Source of the DNA: Hyaloperonospora brassicae
Taxonomy: Eukaryota > Oomycota > Peronosporomycetes > Peronosporales > Peronosporaceae
Length of the DNA: 64,000 nucleotides
Assembly (NCBI GenBank): GCA_947650285.1
Contig: CANTFL010001475.1
Span: forward strand, 124,001 to 188,000
Direction: 5' to 3'
The notes below the pieces were generated by a model. It did no database searches and was not told the DNA's origin. It saw only the letters and a program-made list of their open reading frames with translations. Both the position numbers and the translations under genes were made by a program. Below are positions 1-12,353 of the stretch, piece after piece (positions within the stretch are counted from its first letter, which is position 1; each line of letters starts with the position of its first letter).

Positions 1-700
1 CCTCTTGCGGCATAACAATCCACTCCCAGAGCATACCGCTCGGAGTGCAGACCGCTTTCAGCGGAATATCGCTCTCTCGCATGAGCGGCTGGAAATAACC
101 ATCGACTAAGTCGAGCGCACTGTACATTGTACATCCCACCATATTGTTCTGAAGAACATCCTTCCTCGGAATTGGTGTCTGAGCCGGGATGTTGGCCGCA
201 TTAAGCTTATTGTAAGCATGAACAATGCGCCACTTCCCATTGGGCATTTTCACACAGAAGATCGGTGTGGAATGGAGAGATTTACTCTCATGTACCATTC
301 CTGCCACGTACTTTGCACGAAAGAAGTCGTCCATGACGTCACACTCTTCCTTTAGTAAAGGCCACAACCGTGTTTCACAGTATGTAGTTCCAGGAACCAA
401 GTCAATTTCATGACGTACACCTCTATCGGGAGGCAAGACGGACGGTGGGTTGTGACACACCACGTCCTGAAATTCTTATACCAAAGGATAGAACGGATCA
501 AGGGGATAATTTTGGATCGAAGATTCACTACGCGCATCCAGTGCCACCCTTGTGTTCTCAAGGACGGACTCGTCCAATAGCGAGGATGAGTTCAACTCAA
601 TATCCGGCCGAATGACCACGAACTCGGATAATTTTTCTGCCTGTAAGGCTTGGCTACCTTCGCCGTCAGACATTTCGTCTAGGTAAAAGAGAGTATCCAA
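1..700 (-). pseudogene. Reverse transcriptase N-terminal part of G0 (cut by window)
   Basis: The acidic lead-in (476-700) ends in a stop, and from about 463 to the window edge an uninterrupted frame encodes the RT fingers and palm. Diagnostic pieces are LPPDRGVRHEIDLVPGT, then FCVKMPNGKWRIVHAYN, then YSALDLVDGYF, where the first catalytic Asp lies, then TPSGMLWEWIVMPQ. This order is typical of Ty3/gypsy RT. The FDD box lies beyond the window edge. The shared stop before the RT core is the reason for calling it a pseudogene. Confidence 0.85.
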
Positions 701-744
701 GGACGGAAGAGTCTCAAGACTAATATTGCCATCAATATGGCCAG

Positions 745-1341
745 TTAACCCGTTGACAAGTGTTTATAGTGTTTTTTTCTATTATCACTTCGTGACTTCT
801 TAGACGTTGGGCGCTTAACAGTTGCCACCCTACACTGTGATTGTATCCTCAAAGAAACGTTACGCCTCCTAGAGGCCGGAACAGTAGGTTCCCCGTGGTT
901 GCTATTTATCTTAGCACGATCTATACGAGAGCTCATGTCTTGAACGACATCTGGTGAAGTGTTACGTAACTCAAACACTTCACCCAGCGGATTTACACGT
1001 GCCACTTCAAGTACAGCATCCGAGCCTAGCCCTGAACACTCTGGCTTCTCGCCATCAATGTCATAACCGACATTCAGTGAAGTACCATCTCGGCCGCCCT
1101 CACTCGGTGGAATTTCACGGCTCACCCCACTCACATCAGAGGAATTACATTCTTGATGTCTCGGCCCTAGGCCAACCATGCCTGCAGCATGCAGTGACTC
1201 AGTATCACAACGAGTATCACGCAACGGAGTATAACTACATTCACATACGGTGAAAGAGCTTCGCTCAATATTGGTGTCACCGACATTGGAGTTAAAAAAC
1301 TCTGACATACCAATGTCAAGCACATTGACATCTTCCGTCAA
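745..1341 (-). pseudogene. Protease-RT linker region of G0
   Basis: An open frame of 198 codons between protease and RT, conserved in the same place in A (32242-32895) and B (46706-47377). It has no domain I recognise. The C-terminal 40 residues are strongly basic (KRPTSKKSRSDNRKKHYKH), which would suit RNA or DNA binding. It is followed by a short acidic stretch (476-700) that leads into RT. Its function is unknown; I read it as part of the polyprotein. Confidence 0.6.
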
Positions 1342-1451
1342 TGGCTCGCGCCAATAGCGCTTTTATTGCCTAGAAAAGGTGGGTTCATGACTCTTAAAGC
1401 TTTGCTAGAAACATTGCGCGTGGCGCCTAAGGTCTTAGACCTTTAATGAAT

Positions 1452-1877
1452 TCATGGCTCATATCGTTCAAGCCAAGCCATACCTAGTATGAAATCGTAT
1501 CTCGAATCCAAATCGAGGACAAGACAGCGTTCAATGCTGTCAAAGTCCAAAAACTTCACACCTAAGTTCAACGGAACTTTAGGCACCGTGACGCGACTAC
1601 CAGTCGCTAAACGAACGGTGATCGAATAAACCTCATGCGCTTGGAGAGCTTCAGCATATCGCTGACTTTCCTCAATGGAACGACGTCGAGCATAATTGAA
1701 TGATGCTCCGGAGTTGATTAGGATCGACCAATGCTTCTCAAAGCATTTAGCTTTTGCCTCGGCGACTAACAAGCCAGGCTTGTATCCACGCTCTGTGCTG
1801 GCGGGAACAGAGCTCGGTGGGGCTAAGCCCTGTTTCACTCTATCTCGTAGAGAAGCAACATAACCCAGTTCTACCAC
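1452..1877 (-). pseudogene. Retropepsin-like protease of G0, active-site Asp to Asn
   Basis: This 141-codon frame corresponds to the aspartic protease that processes Gag-Pol. The flap and strand pattern of a retropepsin is recognisable: ILINSGASFNYARR around residue 55 and YDFILGMAWL near the C-terminus, where the family has the hydrophobic-hydrophobic-Gly motif. The catalytic D-[ST]-G-A reads N-S-G-A (Asn codon at 1713-1715). Retropepsins need this Asp, so the enzyme should be inactive. Elements A and B carry the same change. The frame has no ATG and would be translated only as part of Gag-Pol. Confidence 0.85.
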
Positions 1878-1981
1878 AGTAGGGCGCCCCGCACCTACTG
1901 GGTGTCGACATTTCCCCGTGCCATACCAGGTTTCTCTTTGGGGCTTGGGTTTCGACCCATAGAAGTCGGTCTTTGCTTACG

Positions 1982-2851
1982 CTAAGGAGAGGTAGGACGC
2001 AAGTGTTTAGTGCTTCCGCACAAGTAACAGCGCCTCACTTCCTGTAGTTGATCTTCAACATGAAGCTCGGCTTTGCCTTCATCTTCAGCATTGCTGAGAT
2101 CCATCGGTTCTGGCTTACAGTAAGCCGAGGTGCTCGCAGAGGTTGCCCTCGCAAAGCTTGGGTTGTACCGATTTCGACCAAGTCTGGCCGACTTGAATAT
2201 GTGCTCAGCATTTTGAGCGACGCTCACAGCCTCCTCAAAAGAGGAGTGATGGAACCGAAACACCTCGGTCCTGGCAACGCCATTACGAAGACCTATCATT
2301 AAGACAGTCACACAGACTGTCTCAGGGAGTGGGTCAGACTGCATAGCAGCCATCAGAGCTCTCAACTCTTGGACATATTCCGTTAACTCATTCTTACCCT
2401 GACGGGTAGACAAGAAGCGTGAGATCACACGATAAGTCTGGTTAGGCCGCGAGAAAACTCGCAATAGGTCTAGCTTGAGCGAATCCCGAGTGGGAAACGC
2501 CAAGTCGACCGACGTGCCGCACGTCAAAGCCCATTTTCTAGCTTTTCTATCGAGCTTAAAGATAGCCAGCGAGACTCGCTGGTGCTCAAGTGAGATAAGG
2601 CCAGAGCTCATGGCCATCTCAATCTCACGGATCCAGAGGGTCAAGTTTTCCTCCTCCTTCCCGGAGTAATGTTTAATGTCCACCCGAAGGGGACGAGGCT
2701 TAGCCTCTTCTGGTGGCATCGCCACGTAGCGTGTCGGCATAGCCGACGCTACCTGGTTTAGAACCTGCCCTAACATGGCCGTTTCATGCTGCATGAAGGT
2801 CTCGACTCGTGCATTGAGCACATCGGGACCTTGGGCAGCTAGAAACTCCAC
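1982..2851 (-). pseudogene. gag: Gag of element G0 (broken zinc knuckle)
   Basis: This 289-codon open frame encodes the structural Gag protein, which would package element RNA in cytoplasmic particles. The Ty3-type capsid block (YSGKEEEN, then LWIREIEMAM, then FKLDRKARKWAL) lies at about residues 60-110. A CCHC-like knuckle near the C-terminus reads C275-x2-C278-x4-H283-x4-S288: the last Cys is Ser, and a stop follows at once. No ATG opens this frame. The true start may be an ATG about 80 bp upstream (M-E-K-S-T), separated by a frameshift and stop that other copies share. This is the best-preserved gag in the window, but probably not functional. Confidence 0.85.
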
Positions 2852-2986
2852 ATAATTAGGCCTACGGCCGCGGTCAGCTCATCAAGCGCGGCCTTTAAGC
2901 CTCAGAGATGGGTGTGGATTTCTCCATCCAAACAGAGGATCAGCCGTAACGATTCAGGCGTAGATTGACTATCAAGTGCTACCAAG

Positions 2987-3518
2987 TGTAGCGGAGCTAC
3001 ACATCTCCTTAATTCAGAGGAAGAAATAACGATCAATGAGCAACTTAAGGTTAAGAAAATTCGACTCAAACAGTCAACAGCTCAGAGAGCTAAGGTTTGG
3101 TTCAAAGAACCTGAATCAAAGAGTCAACAAGCTCAGAGAGCTTACGGTTCCTGTTCCAGGGGGACCAAACGATTCAAACAATCCAACGTACAGAGTGCAC
3201 AAGGAGTAGCTGCCTTAACAAGGCGTTGCTACCTCCTTAACGATCACAAGACGCCTCGAAGAGGCACGTGTCTATCGGATCAAAATGGGAACTGAACTTT
3301 ATTTCTTCTTTTAACCTAAAACAATATCTTAGAACAACGTGATCAACCTACTCGCTAATGGTCTGAATATACCTCTCAAAAGATCTCGTAATCTATGGTT
3401 GACCGACATCAGTCTTCAACAATCGATACTGTGTTCTAATATCAATTTAAAGGGGATCCCATCCCTGGTGTGAACCACACCTATTGTCGACTACCAGTCG
3501 ACGTGTAAACCCGTTACA
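2987..3518 (-). repeat. 5' LTR of element G0
   Basis: This 532-bp LTR starts on the minus strand with TGTAACGGG and ends with CGCTACA at 2987, so it has TG...CA termini. Both termini fold as perfect 6-bp-stem, 3-nt-loop hairpins. It is almost identical to the 5' LTR of element B and clearly different from the B 3' LTR. The DNA just inside (about 2967-2986) reads CTTGGTAGCACTTGATAG on the minus strand and is the likely primer-binding site. Confidence 0.9.
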
Positions 3519-3863
3519 ATTTTGGAGTCCAGTATGTCCTGTGCGGTGACATATATGAATCGTGGATGCTCACACGGCTCGGAGGTGTGAAATTTTAATT
3601 TTTTCGTGGCGACATTCGAATCGGTGTCATGTCCCGAGCAACTCAAGCTTGTTACGCACATCGCAACCTCCGGCACGGAAATCTTCCTCCACCATTTTTG
3701 GCACTTCCAACGCGTTCTCTGCTTCACCTGCTACTCGCCTCATCACTCGAGTTCCAAGTGCGGCGGACGAAAAGGCGCTTTTTACGTTCAGCATCACCGC
3801 GACTCACCGGTGTGCCAATTGCTACAGCTCACGTCAGTGGGTTGACTCTTACCTACTTGGACG

Positions 3864-6159
3864 TTGCCGGTTGCATGCAGCATGCATCGAGACTGGCGAA
3901 AGCTTTGGTGGCGACCACGGCGAGGGCAAAAGCAAATGACGACCACGGCGAGGGCAAAAGGGGATGGCGACAAGGCTCTCCTGATGAGTAAGGTGTCGCA
4001 GGCACCTCCTCGTGCTGATCACTCGGGCAATACCACCACTTCTCCAGTAGAGGTAGGCCAGTCCACTCGTGGCGGCGCTACTCGCGTCAATGGAATGTCG
4101 ACAACCGAGTGGTTGACCCTGGCGCGAACAAGAAAAAGCGGATTGTACTTCCTCCGGTGGCGCCGTCCAGTCCAGCGGTGGGACCTCCAGTGACACCAAC
4201 CACGCATTCGCATCCCACCACGATTGATGATTCACGAAATTCGCCTCTCCAGAAGTCGACGACTACTTCACAAATAATTTCTGCGACCACGGTCCCAGAA
4301 AACAATACCCCACCTAAGCTGGCTAAGGCCACGGGTCGTCCCAAGGACGTTTCGAAAATTGTCCAATCGGCGCCAACGCCATCTGCCCCCATCAAGGCGA
4401 TTGCTCAGCGCACGAGGGCGATTCGGGAACAGGATCAATAACTGCGTAAAGATCATGAGGTTGCTGTCGCAGTTCCAACTCCTACCCCGAAGGAAGGCTC
4501 GTCTCTTCTTCCGAAGGCAGTAAAGTAGACGGCGCTTTAGTCGGATTATTAACACGTAGCGGCCAAAAGGATAGAGGCCGAGGACATTACTTGCGCAGCT
4601 GCAGAGAAGCAGCGCGTGGCTGACACCAAAAAGGCCTGCTACTTTGAGACTTATTATCAGTCACTCGAACCAGTTATTGCTTCTGACACCCAGGGTGATG
4701 ATATACCTGACTCACTCGACGACGAAGGTAAATAATTGCGGTGATCCGAGTACGAATACCGTTCCGCGGGCGCGGTGGCGAGCCGAGCAAACATGGATGC
4801 AAAGACCGCAGCGAAAACACTTAAAACTCTGACCAGCCGGTTGGCAAAAATTACACCGAAATAGAAGCTCTTGACCTAAATCAAGGTTCCAAGAGAGATT
4901 TCACCACCCCACGAATTGCCCGCTGCACTGATGAAAAGATGCAGAGAGAGGAGACGGTCCATAATCCAGCGTTTGCTGGTATCTTACATTCTCCGCAACC
5001 GGGTATCACAGGTGGGCCTTCAGAACCACCACCTCGCACGGTGCGGTCCGCGGCACATTTGCATTCACCCGGACCTTCGGACCTTCTACTGACGTTCCCC
5101 ATGGATTCGGACGGGCAAAAGTCACAGGATCTCGATGTTTCGATGGCGGAGAGCACGGTTGCGTACGGTGCCACCATGTGCCTACATGATCTGGATGAAG
5201 GAGCTTTAACTCCGCCTCCCTGAGCCGCTAGTGTTCCTATTCCATCGAACCTGGTTAAAACGATCGAGCAATAGCTCAAGGATTCGTCTGGAGTACTCGA
5301 CGACCCTGAAACGGGTGCTTCTGGCTCGCCGACACGTCCAGTCGCTGGCATGGGCGATCTATGTTCGGCGGTATCGGTCCGGTCCCCGATGACACACGTG
5401 TGCGCTCCCAATACTCACGACCAGACTTTACGTGCAATCTGAGTGCGCAACGTTCAAGACACTGTATCTGCTGCGGTGGCGGCCGTCGCTGAGCCGGAGA
5501 GTATGAAACAACTTTTAGCGAACACGGCTGCGATTCACAAATGGGTCATCCGGCACAAAGCTGTTGCCGATTTCCGGCTACCGTGACAGTTAGACCAAAG
5601 GGACAAGGGGCATGGGAAACCACGTGTGCCTTGGAATTGGCGAGACACGTCTCTGGTCTACCGTATCCAATTTATTCTCTCACCTCGATGCCGGGTGACA
5701 CCATCCGTTCCTCTGGACATGCCATCAATAGTGAATCTCAACTGGCTGTGGTCCGGCTTCACCCCACACACGCCGATGTGAAACCACGTGATCTGTGCAC
5801 GGGTTGGGCCGCCACGGCGGATAAGAAACCGGTCAAATTCGATGGAGAACGACGGACAATATCTCATGGTGGCGACGATTTAGCAAATTACATCCTAAAT
5901 TGCTGTGCGCGATTGTCGTCGAACCACTTGGTGACTTGTGTCATTTGGTAGTCACAATGTGCTATTAGTTTTACTACCAAAGCTTGCACCCATCGAGATT
6001 AAGACGGACGAGGTAATGCTACAAACGAAGGCTGTGCTATACCACCTCTCTAAAGGGGTGCGCGCGGAGGTCGTTGGCATTCTCTGCAAACCTGCCAACT
6101 GGCAACCGGCTCTTGACCTTATATTTCGCGATGGTCAGATGCTGGAACCGCAATGCTGA
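3864..6159 (+). pseudogene. LINE ORF1-like region, fragmented
   Basis: Several short plus-strand frames follow each other with stops and frameshifts between them (3864-4193, 4109-4441, 4939-5223, 5541-5951, 5938-6159). The pieces are rich in Ser, Pro and Thr; the last (KGVRAEVVGILCKPANWQPALD) has the helical, mixed-charge look of LINE ORF1 C-termini. Position directly before an endonuclease is the main argument. I cannot identify a zinc knuckle or a coiled coil with certainty. It could be another unknown coding region. Confidence 0.4.
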
Positions 6160-6229
6160 GGGCGTCTCGGATGAGCTAAAGGGTGATCCGCCTCGTTGCG
6201 CGCCCCAACGTCGTCGTAGACGTCTGGTG

Positions 6230-6928
6230 AAGGAGTCCCGTCATCCGCGCATCAACAGCGTCGGTATTTATTCGCAGAATGTCGCGGGATTGCCCAAGCA
6301 TCAGGAACACTGCTCATCTTGGTTTATTCACTTCCGACATAGCGAATCTAGGGGCACCGTCGATTTGATTCTTCTACAGGAAACTTGCGTCACTATTGGT
6401 GAGTCCATGACGATATAAAAGCTTTAAAATTCCTCATGGGGCTTTGCACACAAGCGCGGACGCTCGTTGTGGACATAGTCAGAGTACTCTAGAGGGGAAG
6501 TGGCAATTGTATTGAACTTCTACTCTTCGTTCACGAATATGGTCCCGTGGTCTGAGGCGCATTAGACTTCGCACTGGATGGCTGTTCAGCTCACGCTCCT
6601 GGGATATACAATTTTTGTTGTCTACGTGTATGCACCAAGTGTCAAGTCTGAGCGGGAGGCGTTGTTCGAGAGCCTTCTACTTCCTCAACAGGCATACGAC
6701 GGACCCAGGTTTGTTGGTGGGGACTTCAACTGTACGTCAAAGCCACGACTGGACCGTTCCTTTTATATCTCCACACGGACGACACTATTCATTGGCGTTG
6801 CGACGGCTTCTCGGTCGAGCGCAGTTCAGTGCTGTTCTTGATGGTGACATGGATATAGCCGAAGAGGCATAAAATTAAGCGGCAATTCACACGGCGGCTC
6901 ACACTTATTTCAAGACTACCCGAGGTTT
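6230..6928 (+). pseudogene. LINE ORF2 endonuclease domain, broken
   Basis: Three motifs of the endonuclease/exonuclease/phosphatase fold appear in order but in different frames: IYSQNVAGL near 6270 (family SxNVxGL), VDLILLQETC near 6365 (catalytic Glu in LQE), then VYVYAPSVKSE near 6635 and FVGGDFNCT near 6712 (catalytic Asp and Asn in GDFN). Near 6900 the frame AAHTYFKTTRG fits the end of this domain. The enzyme would nick target DNA to start reverse transcription. A TAA near 6416 and a frameshift break it, and the RT part is missing. Confidence 0.75.
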
Positions 6929-7140
6929 CTTGACAGAACCCTCGGGTACGTGTCACAGCATGATCATCGATCAGTTCACACGCCCACCCATCTACCAGTA
7001 AAGAACGCTGATAGGTTAGTAGGTGGACCCTGCACACGTTGTTAATAGTCAACGACGTAGGTGCAATCCAGCCGCTGGAAAATCGTGGTAAATTAACATT
7101 ATTTCTCATACGCGGGGTTTCCACGCCATTTCATAAAGTA

Positions 7141-7539
7141 TTAAGCGTTACGAATACGTCGCTTTAGAAGTCTCTCCGTACGGAACAGGTGATTTCCTTG
7201 CTTATCAAGCAAGGCGGCGGCATCTCGTGTCGATCCTGCGTCAAGCGATTGACGACTTGACTCACAAGGTGCAACGACTTTGCGAGCGTGTGGAACGCTT
7301 GGAATCGGTGAAGAATCGTCTACGAACCATAAACCAGGGTCTACCTCGCGTAGGGGGCAGCTGTATGGCCTGATGCGGATGCAGCAATGCGTGGCAATGG
7401 CTTCATCGTCGGCGCAAGCGTTCGCAAGGTTTACAAGCGAAGGAAGGATCCCAATGCGTAATGCTAAGCAACGCAAAACATGGGGTCGGTGTGAATTTGC
7501 TTGGAAGGTTACGCGTACATGGAAAGCCTTATTGTTCAA
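7141..7539 (-). pseudogene. Chromodomain-region remnant of R1
   Basis: Frame of 132 codons without an ATG. Its end (ALLDKQGNHLFRTERLLKRR) lines up with the segment just before the chromodomain in A (LLDEQGNRQFHVERLLKRH). The start resembles the post-integrase HPVFYVGLLKL segment. The chromodomain core itself is lost downstream. The opposite strand of the same DNA carries the coiled-coil remnant of the antisense frame. Confidence 0.55.
7182..7373 (+). pseudogene. Antisense-frame coiled-coil remnant in R1
   Basis: Reading on the strand opposite to R1, an open stretch encodes ILRQAIDDLTHKVQRLCERV and continues with heptad-like Leu/Val spacing (ERLESVKNRLRT) to a TGA at 7371-7373. Position and pattern match the C-terminal coiled coil of the antisense frame of B and C. 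The nucleotide sequence is greatly diverged from B, so the keeping of an open frame and heptads is notable. See also 51931-52107, where the same segment is intact. Confidence 0.55.
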
Positions 7540-7559
7540 GATCGTAAAGGATTAAATGA

Positions 7560-9800
7560 AGCGGGGACGCAGGATTGTTGTCAATACAGTGAACACCGCA
7601 TTTGTAGGTAGATGTTTAGCATTGAGAAATACTTGGTCTTCGACCTTGTAACGTTTGATACAAGATTTGATAGTAGTTGGTTCTTTTTCTTCATCTTGGC
7701 TTTCAGACATTGCATGACGCACATGTAGTAAGACATTGAATCGCGCTGCGAGAAACGTATAAAACTAGACCCAAAGAGTGATAAGAATGATAGGATCAGC
7801 TAGCCAATCGGCCATCTCTCCACCGCTAAGCTAAGAACCATGAAGTGGTATATTTAACTGAACGCGTGTCGGGGTCAGACCGCTCATACAGAACGTATTA
7901 AAGCTCGTAGAGGTATAACCAGCGATATACAACGCTAATACAACGATAGGGAGCATGGAGATCCAAGGACTAAGCCTACTTCACTAAATACTGAGTAACA
8001 TGCCAAAATCACGCGATTCATCTGCTCTATTTGACCATCGACATAGACATGATCCGCCGTAAACATGTCCAATCAGAACCCCAGCACCTTCAAGATTGAC
8101 TTTAAATCTGACGGGTGAACCGAGGATATCTATTCGCGATAATTGTCACTGATATACCGCGCTGACGAAACACGCTATCGACGAACGCCTCTGCTGTACC
8201 TCCGTCAATTATTGAGAAATGCATAGCCGATAAGTGATCTATTTTCTCAGACGGTTGACAAAAACCACAATACATGTGTTTCCATCCAAACCGTTTGCCA
8301 ATTGAAACGCAAAATCCATCTTACTTAGCTCCTTGAAACCTGTGGCTACTGGCAAAATTCGCAGGAAGCACAGCCGCATCAGCTGCGGATTTGACCCATT
8401 GACATCTTTCATGCGTACGCATACATATGCTCACCCATATTTAGCGTTTGACCAACCAATAAAGCTAGAGTTCCAAGCCATAGGTCTTCTCACAACCAAG
8501 ATGACCACTCGGTGTAGCATCATTGTCCGTATATAGACTTCGAAAATGTAATTACTCATCATCAGAAACGACGATACGAGGGATAATATCAACATCTGCA
8601 GTAGCACATCAGTTCTTTTTTACGGATGAAAGATTGATGTAGCCTCGCACGAAAACACATGACGACAATTGTATGTCTAAATCTATATCGTTCTCCCTCC
8701 CAAGAGCACGTAGACGAGTTGTACAATGGCCATCGAGTGCATAAGCCGCGCGAACTAAGACCGTGATGAACGACGACCAGTTTGTATCATGATCAAGCTC
8801 GTAGATGGCCTGCGAGGTAGCGACCCATCAAATATGTTTGCCTCTCTGACTCATACTTCACCTTCAATGCTGTATTCGGCAAAGAAAAACAACCAACGAG
8901 CCATTCTCCGAACGAGATGGGGAGTCTGAGTCGCAGTATGCAATGACGCATGTACGTATAAAATAGCTACAAGCCAAATCGATAAACTCTGAAGATGACT
9001 AGCGCATACTTTGCAAATCAATCGTTGTCATGAACTGGTTAGTTCTTGAAAGCAGCTTTTGGCGGGAAGATCCATGCTCGAAAACGCGCACATGGCCACC
9101 ATGAAGGCTTGGATCAGAGCACAGCCAATGACAAAGTTAGAATCACCAGAGGAGACATGGAATGGCTGCTCCGGTTCCGGCAGATCCCAAACAGAACTGG
9201 AGGAGGCTCACCTTTACTTCTAGCAAACATTGTCATGTATGTAATTTTAGCGCCTCTCCACTTCTTTTTTCAGAAAATATGTTAGGTGAGAAATAATGAC
9301 GGAGCCATTCATGCGTAATTCGCACTATACTTGTGGATGTGGTTGTCAAGATGAAGCCAATTACGTACGTTCATTTATTTCTTCGGAACCGGCCAGACAA
9401 AAATGACCTTGGCTATGAACTATATGCACCCACTCTTGCTGCCCAATCATTCACCGTAGTGAATGATTTTATTCACCAGGTAAGATGTACGTTGGTACAG
9501 CAGCACACTACTTATTGGTGCGCACGCACTCAATCACAAATCGTAAATGGTCAATATTGCTGTCCATATTTGTCCGACCGTTCTCTGCACTAATAAATAC
9601 GACGATGACATCTGATTACGTTTGCGAATAGCCTCGGAGAGGTCTGAAATATTGCGTCACGAGACGATTGAATGTAGCCGGGGAACCCAATGAAAATTGG
9701 TGCATCAAATGACACCCCAGAGTATACCACTAGCTGTGCTCACCGCTGTCATCGGAACATCACTCGCTCACATGAGCAAGTGGAAATAGCCATCAACTAA
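7560..9800 (-). other. Decayed pol region of R1 (integrase to RT), no intact gene
   Basis: This stretch has no supportable gene. Scattered matches to young-family pol occur: the AGAAACGTATAAAACT/TTGAATGTCTTAC area corresponds to the post-integrase segment, 8040-8300 to the integrase core, 8400-8540 to the HHCC finger, and 9000-9300 to RNase H. Stops and indels are frequent. The mirrored stretch in palindrome 1 right arm and 52600-54850 show the same. Confidence 0.55.
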
Positions 9801-12353
9801 GTCGAGTGCACTATAAAAGGTACTATCGACCATTTCGTTGCGAAGCACAATTTCTAGGAATAGAGGTCGGAGTCAGAATGACGGCAGCATTTTGATTCTT
9901 ATCAACATGAACAAGGTGGCACTTGCTATTCAAATTTCTGACATAGAAGGAAAGTGTATAACGGCGAGACCTACAATCACGCACATTATCTGCCTTGTAC
10001 CGCAACAATTCAAGTTAAATCGTCAATGACGTCACACTGCTCCTTTTGCAACTGCCACTACCGTATAACGCGGTATGTTGTTCCCGGAACTAGATCAACT
10101 CGATGGCGTACGTCTCTATCGGGAGGTATGAAGGACATTGGAATGTGCAAAAAGAGTCTCATGATCTCTTTATCACGTGATAATCCAGACCCAATAAGTT
10201 TTTTCAGGATTCTAAGATCCACTACTGGCACTTAATGCCAACTTCGTATCCTCAGGGAACGACTATTTCTATATCGAGGATATGCTTACCTCAATGTTAG
10301 GTCGAATGGCCACGAATGCGAATAAATCAGCGTCCTTTAAGCCTGACCAAACGCATCATTCTCTATTTTGTCAACCAATGTAATAGAATACAAAGATAAA
10401 TATCCCTAAGGCAACAATGTCAATCACCTTGCCATCACGCCATTGAAAAGACCATACAGTGTATTTCTGTCATAACACTGTCATGGAAAAGACTGTCTGC
10501 ACCTTGCATCGTCTATTTGACGACGCTGTCGGGTATTTCGCAATACCTTACATCTCACATCAGTCGAGAAAATTGGGCTCCCCAGGCATCCAGCAACGGA
10601 TTGCTTGCCGTATCGCTATCAGCAAAATCTTCGCTCTGAGCTCATATGGTTGATATCTTTGGATTCAATTATCTCTAAGAATCCAATGGTTAGCACGCTG
10701 AACAAATTGGGCAGAAGATCGCGTCCATATCGCCAAAGTGTTCAGACAAAGGGAATTATGACTCGCCAGAGACCCAATAGAGACAGTGCACGTTATACCT
10801 AAACAACCCACACCTCTTATCAATCCATGACTTATGTCGTTTCATCCATGCTATGCCTAGGATATTTCAAATATATCATGCCGAAGTCAAGGTCTCATCC
10901 ACATTCCACGACGCCAAGCTTTAAGAACTTCGTGACTTGTTTGTCAAACCGTTAGCACGTTACACGCGGTCTCGTTGCCAGTCAAACAGTGCCAGATTCG
11001 CTACTTTGCACTTCCAGCGACTCAGCATACTACTGACTCTGATCCAGGGATTAGCGTCGAGCATAGTCTTCTGCTGCTCCAGAATCTATTGAAACCGTAC
11101 AAGAATCATTGTAAACTTGCTAACAGTCGCTTTCATGACAAGCAAGCCTGGCTTGCGAACTAGGTTTACGTTATTGAGTACAAAGCTATGAGTGAATAAG
11201 ACTTTCTCACCTCCACCAACATAATATACAACATGACATAATATTTCTCGATAGGACGCTCCGCGCTTTCAAAGACATGTCGTTTCCCTCGCGCCGTACC
11301 ATAGTTCTAGTTTGAGGCAAGTACTAGACTCATAGAAGCCTGGCACTGTTTGCGGAACGGACAACTCGCAAGCAGGCATTAATGCTACCTTCATGTATAA
11401 CGTCGGTGAATGTCACGTTGTAGCTCAGCAGCTTGCAGATCAGCTTCATCTTTGCCTTAATGATTGCGATGGACCATAGGCTCAATGTCCAAGCCGCATG
11501 TGCACCGATTGTGATTGGAGAACATGTTCTACGTCCAATCCAATCAAGTCTAGATGACTTAAGGTTGAATTTAGCGTTCAGTGCTATTTGCACAGCCTCT
11601 ACAGAGGTGAAGGGTGAGCCCGAAAGTCATTCGTCCTGAAAACGCCAGTACCAAGACCTTCCATCAACACGGTCGCACTGACCACCTCGAAGCAAGGATC
11701 AATCTGCATAGCATCCATACGTGCTCTCAACACTTGTACATAGCCGTTAGCTTACTCTTGCCGTTAAAGGTAGATAAGAAGCGTACTCGCACGCGATGTG
11801 CCTGGTTGGTCGGCAATTATACGAGTAGAATCTACCGCTTCAGCGATTTCCGTGTGGGCAAAATGCAGCATCAACTGACGTGCCGCACGTTAGGAGTTAT
11901 TCTCTATCTTCCGTTGAGCGGAGATACAGCCATCGATACATGCTGATAATTTAAACAGAGCATGCTGGATTTCATAAAAACCTCTACCTCCCGAGTCCAG
12001 AGAGTAATATCCCCCCATCCTCCCGTAGTAAGTTTTGACGCTCAGCTTGGGTGGACAAGGCTTAGCTTCTTCGTCCAATACATAAACAAATCGTGTCAAC
12101 ATATTCCGACGCCATTTGGCCGTAGACCTATGCAAACAGGAAAGACTCATTTGGCGAATCTTCTTCCAGAAGTGTGTATAACACGTCCTAGCCTTGCGAT
12201 ACAAGAAAGTCAAACATACTCTGAACCCGAAGAATCGGTCAGCTTAGTAAGCGCGACCTTTTGGACCTCAGAGAGAAGGGGATAACTTGCTCCATCCTCG
12301 AAGAGGATTGGACTTAACAGAATCTGTAGTAAATATACTAAAGTGCTATCAAA

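Larger units (their letters stand above)
1..3518 (-). mobile_element. Ty3/gypsy chromodomain retrotransposon G0, 5' part
   Basis: Minus-strand element cut by the left window edge inside reverse transcriptase. Reading leftward from 3518 come the 5' LTR, a primer-binding region, gag, protease, a linker and the start of RT. Order and sequence match elements A, B and C, so it belongs to the same family. The gag frame is more intact here than in A or B: it lacks the stop those two share in the middle of gag. The protease active-site Asp to Asn change and the broken zinc knuckle are present. The right flank begins ATTTTGG; the other end is not visible, so no target duplication can be tested. Confidence 0.93.
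3519..6928 (+). mobile_element. 5' part of a decayed LINE (non-LTR retrotransposon)
   Basis: Plus-strand DNA that ends abruptly at about 6928, where the palindrome arm begins. The last 700 bp encode pieces of an apurinic-type endonuclease, the N-terminal domain of LINE ORF2. The upstream 2.5 kb hold short Ser/Pro/Thr-rich and basic frames that fit an ORF1 but are too broken for a firm call. A 20-bp direct repeat (GACCACGGCGAGGGCAAAAG) occurs near 3914 and 3941. No reverse transcriptase follows: the rest of the LINE was lost at the 6929 junction. The 5' limit is set only by the neighbouring LTR. Confidence 0.7.
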
